64,000 nt of DNA. Origin: Flavobacterium piscisymbiosum (GTDB taxonomy: Bacteria > Bacteroidota > Bacteroidia > Flavobacteriales > Flavobacteriaceae). The translations under genes were made by a program, and so were the position numbers. Each line of letters opens with the position of its first letter. Position 1 is the stretch's first letter. The stretch lies in assembly GCF_020905295.1 (NCBI RefSeq), contig NZ_JAJJMM010000001.1, positions 2,604,001-2,668,000 of the forward strand, given 5' to 3'. The notes beneath the pieces were generated by a model. That model was given only the letters and a program-made list of their open reading frames with translations. It had not been told where the DNA came from and did no database searches. Positions 8,707 through 18,890 of this stretch are shown here, in pieces.

Positions 8707-10899
8707 TTAATTTCCTAATTGTAATTGATTTTTAACCAGTTCAAAATAATTTCCTTTTTGTTCTACCAAAGCAGAATGATTACCAATCTCTATAATTTTT
8801 CCTTTATCCAGAACCACGATTTGATCAGCATTCATTACTGTACTCAATCGGTGTGCAATAACCACAACGGTCTTATCTTTAAAGAAAATATCCAGTTTGC
8901 GCATGATTTCTTTTTCATTATTTGCATCTAAGGCCGATGTAGCTTCATCAAAAAACAAGATTTCAGGATTTTTATAAACGGCTCTTGCGATCAATAAACG
9001 TTGCTTTTGTCCTGTGCTCATTCCTACTCCTTCGGCACCAATTTTAGTATTATAACCCAATGGTAGGCCACTAATATATTCTTTTATATTGGCCACATCT
9101 GCAGCATATACCAAGCGCTCTTTATCAACTTTATCAACACCAATAGCTATATTATTGGCAATGGTATCTGAGAAGATAAAACCTTCCTGCATAACAGCCC
9201 CAATATTAGATCTCCAGGCGCGTTGCGAAATATTTCTAAGTTGTGTATTTCCAATATGAACTTCTCCTATTTCGGGTTCATAGAACTTGAGAAGCAGTTT
9301 CATTAAGGTAGTTTTCCCGCTTCCGCTAACGCCTACTATTGCAGTGACTTTATTGGCAGGAATCCTTAGTGTTAGATCATCTAAAACCGGAACATCCGAT
9401 CCCAGATAGCGGTACGATAGATTCTTTATCTCGATATCAGAATCGAACGGAACATCACCTGTCTGATGAACTTCTTGTTGGGTTTCATCTTCTTTCTCAT
9501 GAATTTCAGACAATCTGGCCAATGAAATCTTTGCGTCCTGAAGTTCCCTCACAAATTCGATAAGTTGCGTAATTGGTCCGTTTAAACTTCCTACGATTGA
9601 ACTTATTGCCAGCATCATCCCTAAGGTTATAGAGCCGTCAATTACCAGTTTGGCCGAAAGAAATATAATGAAGATGTTTTTTAATTCATTAATTACTGAT
9701 GAACCTATGGTTTGGGTTTGCTCTAAAACCAATCCTTTTATCGAAACCCTGAAAAGTCTTGCCTGAACATATTCCCAACCCCAACGTTTTTGTTTTTCGG
9801 CATTATGAAGTTTAATTTCCTGCATTCCGTTGATGAGTTCCATGACTTTGTTTTGTTCATTGGAAACCTCGGCAAATCGTTTATAATCCAGAACTTCTCT
9901 TCGTTTTAAGAATAAGGTTATCCATCCAAAATAAAGAATACTTCCGGTAAAATAAACAAAAAATATCTGAAGATTAAAGTAAGCCAACACTCCTCCAAGA
10001 ACAAACATATTAAGTGTTGAAAACAAAACATTTAAGGATGATGTGGTCAGGATTTTTTCGATTCTGCGGTGATCGTTAATTCGCTGCATTATATCTCCGG
10101 TCATTCTAACATCAAAAAATGAAATGGGGAGATTCATTAATTTAATAAAGAAATCCGAAATTAGCGAGATATTGATTCGGGTAGAAAGATGCAGTAATAT
10201 CCAGCTCCTGATAAGTTCTAAACCTGTTCTTCCGGCAAAAAGGAATAATTGAGCAAAAAGAATTAAATATATAAAATGAATATTCTGGTTCTGTATACCA
10301 ACATCCACAATACTTTGGGTTAAAAACGGGAAAATCAGTTGCAATAAACTACTGGCCAATAATCCTATACTAAGTTGAATTAAAAATGATTTGTATCGCA
10401 ATACATATTGCGACAACAAACTAAAACCTAATCCTTTATTTTCTTCTTTATCAAATTCTGACTGAAAAAAATTTGGAGAAGCTTCCATCAATAATGTCAC
10501 GCCTTCCTGAGTAGAATCGTCTGCATTGTTTCCTATCCAAAATTTTAGAAAATCCTGTTTGTTATATTTAATTAAACCAAAAGCGGGGTCTGAAATGTAG
10601 AATGTATCTTTTTTAATTTTATAAAGTACTACGTAATGGTTTTTGTTCCAATGCAAAATACAAGGCAATGGAGCCTCTTGTAATCCTTCCAGATTTAATT
10701 TTACGCCTAGAGTTCTAAAACCAATTTTCTCTGCGGCGTCGCTTAAAAAAAGCAAGTTACTACCTTCACGAGTTGTTTCGCTAATATACCTTAACTCCTG
10801 AATTTGGATTGTTTTTCCGTAATGTTTAGCTATTATTTTTAAACATGTCGGTCCACAATCTTTAAAATCAGCTTGTTTGTAAAATGGAAAGTTTGACAA
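8707..10899 (-). CDS. Peptidase C39-containing ABC exporter (LanT-like)
   Basis: A 730-residue protein. The N-terminal C39 peptidase has the catalytic cysteine in DCGPTCL (Cys15), a His in NHYVVL (about 89) and an Asp in SDPAFG. A six-helix membrane domain covers about 165-450. The ATPase has Walker A GVSGSGKTT (about 520), signature STGQKQR (about 626) and Walker B ILFFDEATSALD (about 650). Such proteins cut leaders after double glycine during export, and the precursor at 11285 has a GGG motif. The gene is divergent from the precursor across a 385-bp AT-rich promoter region. Confidence 0.92.
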   Translation of the reverse strand: MSNFPFYKQADFKDCGPTCLKIIAKHYGKTIQIQELRYISETTREGSNLLFLSDAAEKIGFRTLGVKLNLEGLQEAPLPCILHWNKNHYVVLYKIKKDTFYISDPAFGLIKYNKQDFLKFWIGNNADDSTQEGVTLLMEASPNFFQSEFDKEENKGLGFSLLSQYVLRYKSFLIQLSIGLLASSLLQLIFPFLTQSIVDVGIQNQNIHFIYLILFAQLFLFAGRTGLELIRSWILLHLSTRINISLISDFFIKLMNLPISFFDVRMTGDIMQRINDHRRIEKILTTSSLNVLFSTLNMFVLGGVLAYFNLQIFFVYFTGSILYFGWITLFLKRREVLDYKRFAEVSNEQNKVMELINGMQEIKLHNAEKQKRWGWEYVQARLFRVSIKGLVLEQTQTIGSSVINELKNIFIIFLSAKLVIDGSITLGMMLAISSIVGSLNGPITQLIEFVRELQDAKISLARLSEIHEKEDETQQEVHQTGDVPFDSDIEIKNLSYRYLGSDVPVLDDLTLRIPANKVTAIVGVSGSGKTTLMKLLLKFYEPEIGEVHIGNTQLRNISQRAWRSNIGAVMQEGFIFSDTIANNIAIGVDKVDKERLVYAADVANIKEYISGLPLGYNTKIGAEGVGMSTGQKQRLLIARAVYKNPEILFFDEATSALDANNEKEIMRKLDIFFKDKTVVVIAHRLSTVMNADQIVVLDKGKIIEIGNHSALVEQKGNYFELVKNQLQLGN

Positions 10900-11244
10900 T
10901 TTTTTTATTTTTTACTTTATAAGAAAATAAATATATTTTTTTAGCTTATAATTATTCTTTTTAAACTAATTTAGACCAAATAAAAATTATAATTTTTTAT
11001 AGCGTTCAAAGTTATGTGTAAAGTTTTATTTTAATAATTTTTTTAATAAGTTTTAATTTATATTTTATAATTTTTTATTGTTCTAAATTTTATTGATAGG
11101 TGAATTTGTAATTTAAAACTACTGCAAACTTCTGTATGAGTTTTCGATACTAACATTTTTCTCACCAGTATAAATCGAATAATTCAAACTATAAAATATA
11201 AGTTTTTTTATATAAAAAAAATTTTACTTATAAGTTTTAGTTTA

Positions 11245-11252
11245 TATTTTTG
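11245..11252 (+). promoter_or_regulatory. Likely -7 promoter element for the lanthipeptide precursor, within the divergent intergenic region 10900-11284
   Basis: TATTTTTG fits the Bacteroidota -7 consensus TAnnTTTG and sits 32 nt before the precursor start. A -33 box is not clear. The rest of the 385-bp gap is extremely AT-rich and must also hold the leftward exporter promoter, which I could not locate. Confidence 0.45.
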
Positions 11253-11284
11253 TCACTTAATTTAATTTAATCCAATTCTAAATT

Positions 11285-11533
11285 ATGGAAAACAAAAAAA
11301 AATCCTTAAAATCTTTTGCTTTAAACAAGCAGGTAATTTCTAAACTTCAACAGGAGACTATCGTTGGTGGTGGTACTAAAGAAGACAATGAAAAACTTAT
11401 GACATTATTAATGCCATTTTGCCATACGTCTCCTACTTTATGTCCTCCTATCACTAGAGATAGATTTTGTCAGGGAATCACTGTAATTACTTGTAATCCT
11501 ACAGGAAATACAATGCAGTGTACAGTTGCTTAA
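11285..11533 (+). CDS. Class I lanthipeptide precursor (Bacteroidota GG-leader type)
   Basis: An 82-residue precursor. The leader contains SLKSFALNKQVISKL, the LNKxxIxxL motif of Bacteroidota leaders, and ends at IVGGG (residues 26-30), the likely C39 cleavage point. The core of about 52 residues has five Cys (46, 53, 62, 70, 79) and many Thr but few Ser, giving up to five methyllanthionine/lanthionine rings. Segments are MPFCHTSPTLC, RFCQGITVITC and NTMQC. It is the first gene of the biosynthetic operon. The product and its activity are not predictable. Confidence 0.85.
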   Translation: MENKKKSLKSFALNKQVISKLQQETIVGGGTKEDNEKLMTLLMPFCHTSPTLCPPITRDRFCQGITVITCNPTGNTMQCTVA

Positions 11534-11550
11534 TGAAATAACACTCTAAT

Positions 11551-11581
11551 TATGGATTGGCTTTGCCAATCCATATTTTTT
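11551..11581 (+). terminator. Terminator/attenuator after the precursor gene
   Basis: TATGGATTGGC (11551-11561) pairs perfectly with GCCAATCCATA (11565-11575) around TTT and is followed by a T-run. It lies between the precursor and the biosynthetic genes, so the precursor message is probably made in excess and the enzymes by read-through. Confidence 0.85.
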
Positions 11582-11584
11582 ATC

Positions 11585-13621
11585 ATGAAATATATCAGAC
11601 TTTTATTATTTTTCATATCGGGCTGCGTAATGGCTCAAGAAAATCAGCCTAAATTAAACATGGATTTCGAGAGTATTGATTCTCAAGGCAGACCTTCGGA
11701 TTGGTTTGAATGGGGAGATTTACAAACAACGATTGATAGTTCCAACAAAATTTCGGGTAATAATTCAGTATCGATCAAATCTTTTGAATCCGAAAAATTT
11801 GGTAGTATAGTTTACTCGATACCCAATGTATTTACCGGCAAGGAAATTACTCTGGAGGGGTATATTAAAGCATCCAACGTTTCAGGGCAGGTTGGTCTGC
11901 TTTTGAGAATTGATAAGGATAATGATGCTGTTGAATTTAACAATATGCTCAGTATGGATCTTAAAGGCACTTTTGAATGGACAAAATACAAAATTACCGT
12001 ACCTTATCATGATGACGCTGATGCTATATATATTGGAGGGCTGTTAACAGGTAAAGGAAAGGTTTGGTTTGATAACTTCAAAGTCTCCGTAGATGGAGTA
12101 AATATTGAAAAGTTATATCAAGATACAATGTCCCCTGCTTTAGCTGAGCAAGATAAAGAATTTGATCAAGGTAGTAATTTTTACCTGAATAATCCTACAA
12201 TCTTGCAAATTCAGAATATAGAAAAACTAGGCAAATTATGGGGGCATTTAAAGTATCATAGTGCAAGTGTTGCGAAAGGGGATTACAATTTTGATTATGA
12301 ATTAATTAGAAAACTCCATCTTATAAATAATCCAGAATTTGACTCTGAACTTCAGATTTGGAAAGAAAAATTAACAAAAGCTGATCAAAACATAAGGGCT
12401 CATTATTATCTTGACTTTAAAAAGACTCTGAATCCTGTTTTTAAAAATGAATCAGCATATTCTAATATGAAATATGATGATGATGGCTTAAAATTAATTG
12501 CTCTGTTTCGTTACTGGAGTGTAATTGAGTACTTATTTCCATATAAAAATTTAACAGATCTACAATGGGGGGATATCTTAAAAAAATATATTCCTAAATT
12601 TTTACTTGTTGATGACGAACTTTCATATAAATTATTACTTATTGAGCTTTTTAAAGAAACTGGAGATTCACATGCATCAATATACAATATGGGAGAGAAA
12701 ATTGAGCATTACTTTGGTGAGAATCAAATTCCAATTACAGCTAAAATAATAAATAATCAAGTTATTGTAACCGACTTTAAGAATATACCACAGTTAAAAA
12801 CCGGTGATGAGATTTTGGCTTTTGATGGAGAAAAAATTGATATACGCATCGCAAGACTTACCAAATATACCATTGCTTCAAATGTCTCTTCACAAAATAG
12901 AGACGTAATACTAAAGCTATTTTTGACCAATAAAAATGATGTAGAGATCCGGGTCAGAAGAAACAATAAGAATTTTAATATCCAGGCAAATTCTACAAAA
13001 ATTAATTATTTTAATCAAAATAAGCCTTCAAACGTAGAACTTGCAGGTGATATTGGCTATATCTATCCGGGAAGCCTTAAAAAAAATGAGCTCAAAGAAA
13101 TTTTAAAAAGATATAAAAATAAAAAAGGTATTGTAATAGATTTAAGATGTTATCCAAGCGATTACATTATTGATATAATTGGAGGATTAATGATGCCGGA
13201 ACCAAAAGAATTTGCAAAATTTTCAGCTACTTCACTAAAAGAAATAGGGCAGTTTAAGGTAAAAGGTGCCATTACAGTTGGAGATAACAATCCGGATTAT
13301 TATAAAGGTAAAGTTGCTGTATTGATAGATGAAAACACACAAAGTAGTGCTGAATTTACTGTTATGGCATTACGAGTTTTACCTAATGTAGCTGTAATAG
13401 GGAGCCAGACTGCCGGAGCCGATGGAGATGTATCGGAGATAATTTTACCTGGAAATGCATCTACAATGATGTCTGGAATAGGAATTTTTTATCCAGATAT
13501 GAAAGAAACGCAAAGAATTGGCATGATTCCAGATATTAAAGTGTCACCAACTCGCAAAGGAATTGAACAAAATATAGATGAAGTTCTCCTGGAGGCTTTA
13601 AAGTTTATTAAAAAATATTAA
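11585..13621 (+). CDS. Secreted S41-family peptidase of the lanthipeptide cluster
   Basis: I choose ATG 11585, which follows the terminator and gives a signal peptide (MKYIRLLLFFISGCVMAQ). An upstream in-frame start at 11552 lies inside the hairpin. From this start the protein is 678 residues. An N-terminal beta-sandwich that looks like a carbohydrate-binding module comes first, then a helical region, a PDZ-like segment (KTGDEILAFDGEKI), and the S41 core with the serine in TQSSAEF (about 587). S41 proteases recur in Bacteroidota lanthipeptide clusters. Roles could be leader trimming outside the membrane or self-protection; neither is shown. Confidence 0.8.
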   Translation: MKYIRLLLFFISGCVMAQENQPKLNMDFESIDSQGRPSDWFEWGDLQTTIDSSNKISGNNSVSIKSFESEKFGSIVYSIPNVFTGKEITLEGYIKASNVSGQVGLLLRIDKDNDAVEFNNMLSMDLKGTFEWTKYKITVPYHDDADAIYIGGLLTGKGKVWFDNFKVSVDGVNIEKLYQDTMSPALAEQDKEFDQGSNFYLNNPTILQIQNIEKLGKLWGHLKYHSASVAKGDYNFDYELIRKLHLINNPEFDSELQIWKEKLTKADQNIRAHYYLDFKKTLNPVFKNESAYSNMKYDDDGLKLIALFRYWSVIEYLFPYKNLTDLQWGDILKKYIPKFLLVDDELSYKLLLIELFKETGDSHASIYNMGEKIEHYFGENQIPITAKIINNQVIVTDFKNIPQLKTGDEILAFDGEKIDIRIARLTKYTIASNVSSQNRDVILKLFLTNKNDVEIRVRRNNKNFNIQANSTKINYFNQNKPSNVELAGDIGYIYPGSLKKNELKEILKRYKNKKGIVIDLRCYPSDYIIDIIGGLMMPEPKEFAKFSATSLKEIGQFKVKGAITVGDNNPDYYKGKVAVLIDENTQSSAEFTVMALRVLPNVAVIGSQTAGADGDVSEIILPGNASTMMSGIGIFYPDMKETQRIGMIPDIKVSPTRKGIEQNIDEVLLEALKFIKKY

Positions 13622-13627
13622 AATCAA

Positions 13628-14818
13628 GTGATAGATAATTTACAATCCGTTCTTAAAACAATAAATAATATCGTAAATGAGCAGTATGCCTCAAGGAAAC
13701 AGCTAGGGCTATGTTCAGGGCTTTCAGGAGCAGCTCTTTTTCAATTTTATTATTCACGTTATACCCAAGATAATGAAATAAGTAATTCAGGCATTGATAT
13801 TTTGGGAGAATGCATATCGCAAATAAATAACGGATATATGTATCCGACATTCTGTGATGGTTTTGCAGGATTGACATGGTTGTTCGACCATTTGGAGCAA
13901 CAGAATTTTATTGATTTGGACACTATTGATTTAGATAGTTTTGACAATTATCTATATAATAGCATGCTGCTGGATTTTGATAAAAAAAATTATGATTTTC
14001 TGCACGGTGCAATTGGCTATACAGTTTATTTTTTAGAGCGTTTCAAGAACTCTAAGCAAGAAAACAAATTAAGATATAAGAGTTATATTGAAAGTTTTAT
14101 AGAGTTTTTAGAAAATTCCTCAGTACGCGGAGAGAAAGGTATCATGTGGCTATCAAAGGACTATGAGACAGGCAATGAAGTATATAATCTTGGGTTATCT
14201 CATGGAGTGGCAAGCATAATAGGAATATTAAATCAGCTTTGCGATACTAAAGAGTTTAATGTAAGATGCAGCCCGTTACTTATGGGAGCTGTTAACGAGC
14301 TTTTGAATTATAAAAATGATATAGAATTGTTTCCCTCATACTTCCCTAGCTGGATATCATTTTCTTCTCAGGAATATTATAAAAAAAGCAGATTAGGCTG
14401 GTGTTATGGTGATTTAGGAATAGGTCTGCAACTTTTTTATACTTCAAAAATTTTAAAAAACACTGATCTAGAAACGGAATCGATTGAGATACTAACCCAC
14501 TGCGCTACTCGCAGAAGTCCTGAGCAAACAAGTGTTGATGACGGGGCAGTTTGTCATGGGGCTTTTGGCAATGCATTAATTTTTAATAATATATATGTAA
14601 ACACTGGAAAGATGATTTTCAGAGAAGCAAGAGACTATTGGCTTGAGAAAGGGATTGAACTTTCATTCGAAGATGATAAACTTTTAAAAATCGGGCAAAA
14701 TGAACTTAAAGAAATTTCATTACTAACAGGAGTGGCAGGTATAGGTTTGTCGATAATTAGCTGTCTATCTGATTTAAATAAGTGGGAGAACTCTATAATG
14801 CTGTATCATCATGAATAA
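13628..14818 (+). CDS. LanC-like lanthionine synthetase cyclase
   Basis: A 396-residue protein, probably started by GTG at 13628, 6 bp after the peptidase gene. Seven GxxG-type repeats mark the alpha/alpha toroid: GLCSGLSGAALF, FCDGFAGLTW, DFLHGAIGY, LGLSHGVASI, WCYGDLGIGL, CHGAFGNAL and LTGVAGIGL. Zinc ligands are visible as Cys259 (WCYGD) and Cys309-His310 (CHG). LanC adds cysteine thiols to dehydrated Ser/Thr to form the rings. Its last 8 bp overlap the dehydratase gene. Confidence 0.93.
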   Translation: MIDNLQSVLKTINNIVNEQYASRKQLGLCSGLSGAALFQFYYSRYTQDNEISNSGIDILGECISQINNGYMYPTFCDGFAGLTWLFDHLEQQNFIDLDTIDLDSFDNYLYNSMLLDFDKKNYDFLHGAIGYTVYFLERFKNSKQENKLRYKSYIESFIEFLENSSVRGEKGIMWLSKDYETGNEVYNLGLSHGVASIIGILNQLCDTKEFNVRCSPLLMGAVNELLNYKNDIELFPSYFPSWISFSSQEYYKKSRLGWCYGDLGIGLQLFYTSKILKNTDLETESIEILTHCATRRSPEQTSVDDGAVCHGAFGNALIFNNIYVNTGKMIFREARDYWLEKGIELSFEDDKLLKIGQNELKEISLLTGVAGIGLSIISCLSDLNKWENSIMLYHHE

Positions 14819-17045
14819 AAATTTTCCATATAAAAATTTTTCAAAATATATTTTGAGAGTTCCATTGCTATCATTTTCTTTATTTCAGAGACTTACAGAC
14901 AATGATGAGATAAGCGATGAAGAACTCAAATTGTTCTGTAAATCACCACTTGTTAAAGAATCCATTTTTTTGGCTTCTCCATTATTATATAGTGAATTAG
15001 AAAAGTGGCTTTCAAATAATGATATCTCCGAGAAAAAAAATCAAAAGTTAAGAATATCTTTATTGAAATATATTTCTAGAATGTGTTCCAGGTGCACTCC
15101 TTATGGTTTGTTTGCCGGGGTAACAGTTGGGAATTTTGAAAGTTTTACAAATGTTGAACTTAAAAACATTGATGACTATAGTAGGAAAACCCGATTGGAT
15201 ATGAACTACTTAGTTCAGCTTTCACAGCAATTGTCATTAATTCCAGTTATCAAAAAGCAATTAAAATATTATTCCAATAGCAGTATATACAGAATAGGAA
15301 GTAAGGTCAGATTCATAGAATATAAATACGTCAATAATCGCAGGATTCATCAAATTTCAGAAGTTGATCAAACGGATTATCTTGACGAAATCTTAAACCA
15401 GGCAAAGAGTGGTATATTAATTAGTGATTTAATTTCAATACTTACTAGTTATGAAGCTGATCAAGAGGAGGCATATCTATTTGCAGAAGAGTTAATTAAT
15501 AGTCAATTGTTAATTAGTGAAATGGAACCTTCAGTATCGGGACCCGATATCTTTGATCAAATCTTAAATATTCTTAGAAATTTTAGTGATGTTGATGGTA
15601 TTGTTGAAAAACTATTAATGATTAAAACTGAGTTAGAAACTATTGACAACAACTTTGGTAATGAGATAGAAAGATATGAAATCGTAAAAAATCTAATAAT
15701 TGATTTTATAAATGGTGATCAAATAGATTCACTGTTTCAAACAGATCTTGCTGTAAAGTCCCATAAAAATATGCTTGATCAAAAAATTATTGATAGTTTG
15801 GTTAAGGGTGCTGTTTTACTAAATAAACTAACGCCTTCGCCAAGATCTACAACATTTGAACAATTTAAAAATGCATTTCAGAAGAGATATGAAAATCAGG
15901 AAGTAAGTTTGACACATGTACTAGATACTGAGATAGGGATAGGGTATGTCCAGGATAAATCAAATATGGATATTAATCCGCTTCTTGATAATTTGAGTTT
16001 TTCAGATAGTAATATAAATTCAGGTACTTTTTGGACAACGGTTCAGCTTTATTTTTTTAATGTTATTAAAGATGCCCTGGCAAAGAACATAAAGACTATT
16101 ATTCTTGAAGAAAAAGATTTCGAACATCTTGAGGAAAATTGGGATGATTTTCCGGACACTTTAACTTTTCCTGTCGAAATGGTTATGGAAGATCAAAAGT
16201 GTAAAGTCAAACTTAAACATGGAGCTTCACTTCAAGCGGCAGATCTACTGAGTCGCTTTTGCTATGTAGATTCAGAACTTCATTCTTTTGTAAATGAAAT
16301 AGTAAAGAAAGAGACGGAATTGAATGCTGACCAAATAATTGCAGAGATAATACATCTTCCAGAATCAAGAATTGGCAACGTACTGATGAGGCCTGATTTT
16401 AGGGAATTTGAAATTTCATATTTGACAAAATCAATTAAAGAAAAAGATAATCAGATCTTTATAGAAGACCTTATGATATCCTTGAAACAGGGTAAAATAG
16501 TATTGAGATGTAAGCGTAACAATAGGGAAATTTTTCCAAAATTATCAACAGCTCATAATTTCTCATATAATTCATTGCCGATGTATCATTTTTTATCAGA
16601 TTTTAAGAATCAGGGCACGCGCTATGGAATTAGATTGGATCTAGCTCCACTTTATGATGTTTTTGATTTCATCCCTCGCATTGAGTATAATAATGTAATT
16701 CTACATGCAGCTACTTGGTTCATAAAACACGAAAAGTTAGAAAAGATAATCGAAATTTCCCCCTTCGATAAACAGTTAATCTGCGATGAAATGCTAAAGT
16801 TGAGAACTTCGTTGCAAATTCCACAATATGTTCTATTGAACGATTCGGATAATGAATTGCTTATAAATCTACGTAATGTAAGTAGTATAAAACTATTGCT
16901 CAATATGGTAAAAAATAAAGGGCTTATTAAAGTTTCTGAATTTTTACACGATAAAGAAAGTCTGGTTAGAAAAAACGAAGAGCATTATACAAATGAGGTT
17001 ATAGTTGGATTTTATAAAGATAAGAAATTCAAACAAAAATTATAA
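14811..17045 (+). CDS. Lantibiotic dehydratase, LanB N-terminal (glutamylation) protein
   Basis: A 744-residue protein with the LanB N-terminal signatures (YILRVPLLSF, SRMCSRCTPYGLFAGVTVG, TRLDMNYL and the late TRYGIRLDLAPLYD). This domain uses glutamyl-tRNA to glutamylate Ser/Thr of the precursor. Full-length LanB is about 1000 residues because it also carries the elimination domain. Here that domain is a separate gene 8 bp downstream, as in the pinensin-type split LanB of Chitinophaga. Confidence 0.93.
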   Translation: MNKNFPYKNFSKYILRVPLLSFSLFQRLTDNDEISDEELKLFCKSPLVKESIFLASPLLYSELEKWLSNNDISEKKNQKLRISLLKYISRMCSRCTPYGLFAGVTVGNFESFTNVELKNIDDYSRKTRLDMNYLVQLSQQLSLIPVIKKQLKYYSNSSIYRIGSKVRFIEYKYVNNRRIHQISEVDQTDYLDEILNQAKSGILISDLISILTSYEADQEEAYLFAEELINSQLLISEMEPSVSGPDIFDQILNILRNFSDVDGIVEKLLMIKTELETIDNNFGNEIERYEIVKNLIIDFINGDQIDSLFQTDLAVKSHKNMLDQKIIDSLVKGAVLLNKLTPSPRSTTFEQFKNAFQKRYENQEVSLTHVLDTEIGIGYVQDKSNMDINPLLDNLSFSDSNINSGTFWTTVQLYFFNVIKDALAKNIKTIILEEKDFEHLEENWDDFPDTLTFPVEMVMEDQKCKVKLKHGASLQAADLLSRFCYVDSELHSFVNEIVKKETELNADQIIAEIIHLPESRIGNVLMRPDFREFEISYLTKSIKEKDNQIFIEDLMISLKQGKIVLRCKRNNREIFPKLSTAHNFSYNSLPMYHFLSDFKNQGTRYGIRLDLAPLYDVFDFIPRIEYNNVILHAATWFIKHEKLEKIIEISPFDKQLICDEMLKLRTSLQIPQYVLLNDSDNELLINLRNVSSIKLLLNMVKNKGLIKVSEFLHDKESLVRKNEEHYTNEVIVGFYKDKKFKQKL

Positions 17046-17053
17046 AATAGAAT

Positions 17054-17965
17054 ATGCAAAGAAATTTTATTATTGGAGATCATTGGATCTATTATAAGAT
17101 TTATACAGGGTATACAACTTCTGATAGAATATTAAGTAATATTATTAGACCTATTGCAGATTATTTAATTGATAATGGAATCATCGATAAGTGGTTTTAC
17201 ATTAGATATAATGATCCTGAATATCATTTAAGAATTAGATTATATTGTATTAATAAAGAGGATTACTCTAAAATTATAACCCTCTTTCATGAGAGTTTAA
17301 AAAATGAAATGGAAAATAATACAATATGGAACGTGGAGTTACATAGTTATAAAAGAGAGTTGGAACGTTATGGATTTGAAACTATCAATGAATCAGAAGA
17401 AATCTTTTTCCAGGACAGTACACTGATAACTGATTTTATGAAGATTGCTGAGGGAGAAAATATGGAAGAGACACGATGGCTTTTTGCTCTTGCAATGATT
17501 GATCGTCAATTAGATTCGTTTTTATACTCGCTGAGTGATAAACTTAAATTAATGAAAGAATTAAAAGAAAATTTTTATCAGGAATTTAATAACTCAAAAT
17601 TACTTAGAAGGCAGATAAGTGAAAAATACCGAAATGAGAAAAGTAAAGTATTTCATTTCTTTGAAAATTTATCTATTGAGAATAATGATAGTAGTATGAA
17701 TTCAATATTACAAGTCAAAGCAAAAAATACAGAAAAAACAGTTGCTGAAATTTTATATTTAAAGCAAAATGGTAAGCTTTTAGTTGATTTCGATTCTTTG
17801 ATAAGCAGTTATATTCATATGTCTATGAATCGATTGTTTAGATCAAGCAATCGAAAACATGAATTAATTTGCTATGAATTTTTATTTAATTATTATACCA
17901 CATCCTTAGTATTAAATAAATTTAATGTACCGGAAAAAGGAATTAATAAAGTTAATCTAGTATAA
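17054..17965 (+). CDS. Thiopeptide-type bacteriocin biosynthesis protein, LanB C-terminal (elimination) protein
   Basis: A 303-residue protein beginning with FIIGDHWIYYKIYTGYTTSD, followed by WFYIRYNDPEYHLRIRL and later YKRELERYG. These are the hallmarks of the SpaB_C/elimination domain that removes glutamate to give dehydroamino acids. It completes the split LanB. Its stop codon is immediately followed by the tail of a decayed excisionase-like gene (YYNKEDLLKLF), so the cluster ends abruptly at mobile-element debris. Confidence 0.9.
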   Translation: MQRNFIIGDHWIYYKIYTGYTTSDRILSNIIRPIADYLIDNGIIDKWFYIRYNDPEYHLRIRLYCINKEDYSKIITLFHESLKNEMENNTIWNVELHSYKRELERYGFETINESEEIFFQDSTLITDFMKIAEGENMEETRWLFALAMIDRQLDSFLYSLSDKLKLMKELKENFYQEFNNSKLLRRQISEKYRNEKSKVFHFFENLSIENNDSSMNSILQVKAKNTEKTVAEILYLKQNGKLLVDFDSLISSYIHMSMNRLFRSSNRKHELICYEFLFNYYTTSLVLNKFNVPEKGINKVNLV

Positions 17966-18317
17966 TACTACAATAAAGAAGATCTGCTAAAACTTTTCAA
18001 AGATGAATCAAATCAATAGTAAAATGGAAAGCTCAATTATAGATGACTTATTCATTTATATGAATGATCCAAAACTCAACGTTTTCATTTGGCTATTTTA
18101 ACAGCAATTCTAAGTTTGGGATATAAGTAGGGAGCGGCAGAGAATTAAAGTCAGCCGTCGTAAGCTCATGTTATTGTCACATATCAATACACTGCCCACT
18201 TATCATAAATATTTCAAACAGCTTCAGGATTTGGGCTATATTAAGTATATGCCTTCTTATCATCCTGGTTATAGAAGTGAAGTTGAATTATATCAAAAGA
18301 GGTTATCTCAATCCTGA
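17966..18317 (+). pseudogene. Decayed second copy of the HTH_17 tail and winged-helix gene
   Basis: Positions 17966-18019 encode YYNKEDLLKLFKDESNQ and a stop, the tail of the excisionase-like gene at 2433-2703. From 18024 the sequence follows the gene at 2693-3019 (MNDPKLNV, then LSHINTLPTYHKYFKQLQD and PSYHPGYRSEVELY). It has frameshifts near 18078 and 18130 and internal stops. The two copies are direct repeats that bracket the lanthipeptide cluster. Confidence 0.75.
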
Positions 18318-18880
18318 GATAACTTCTTTTTCGCTATTTGATGTTTTTTATTCGGCCTTGTCATTTCAAGGTCTATAGTGGCTTGCTCTGTAATAGCGTA
18401 AGATTCAGTTTGTTTAACTGATGAATGACCCAGCATTTCTTTTACTACATTAATAGGAACGTTATTATTTAATGTTACTATACTTCCAAAATGTCCGGCG
18501 TGCCATATGTGTATTAAGGGAGAACGGAAAACCGCTATGTAGTTTTTAGTAATTGAGAATCTCTCTAACGTCGCTTCCGTATATCATTTCCAATAAGAGT
18601 TTTAATTTCATCATCGTGTTTCTGAAATTCTTCCAGAGTCCTGGCTCTGGGTGTTATTCTTCCCATAATAGGATCCATGATTTTTTTGGAGTTTATGGGT
18701 TTTCCGCTGTATAGAATCTTTGATTTGATTTCATGGATTTTCATTGAAAGTGAATCCAGAAAAAAGTTCAGGGATTTTGCGTCTTCTTTTGTACCCGTTG
18801 CTCTTTCGGTTTTCTGACTCTAGCGTTCAATGTCCCATTGACGTTTGGTAGATGCTTCTTTCGGAATACTATCATCTGAG
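18318..18880 (-). pseudogene. Degraded tyrosine integrase with internal deletion
   Basis: On the minus strand the region matches two separate parts of the intact integrase at 24546-25850. The C-terminal part (hydrophobic-H/Y region, around 18370-18520) joins the N-terminal part (18540-18880) near 18535, where about 600 bp are missing. Frameshifts are also present. The sequence resembles, but is not identical to, its neighbour, so it derives from an older related element. Confidence 0.75.
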
Positions 18881-18890
18881 TACACCAAAG

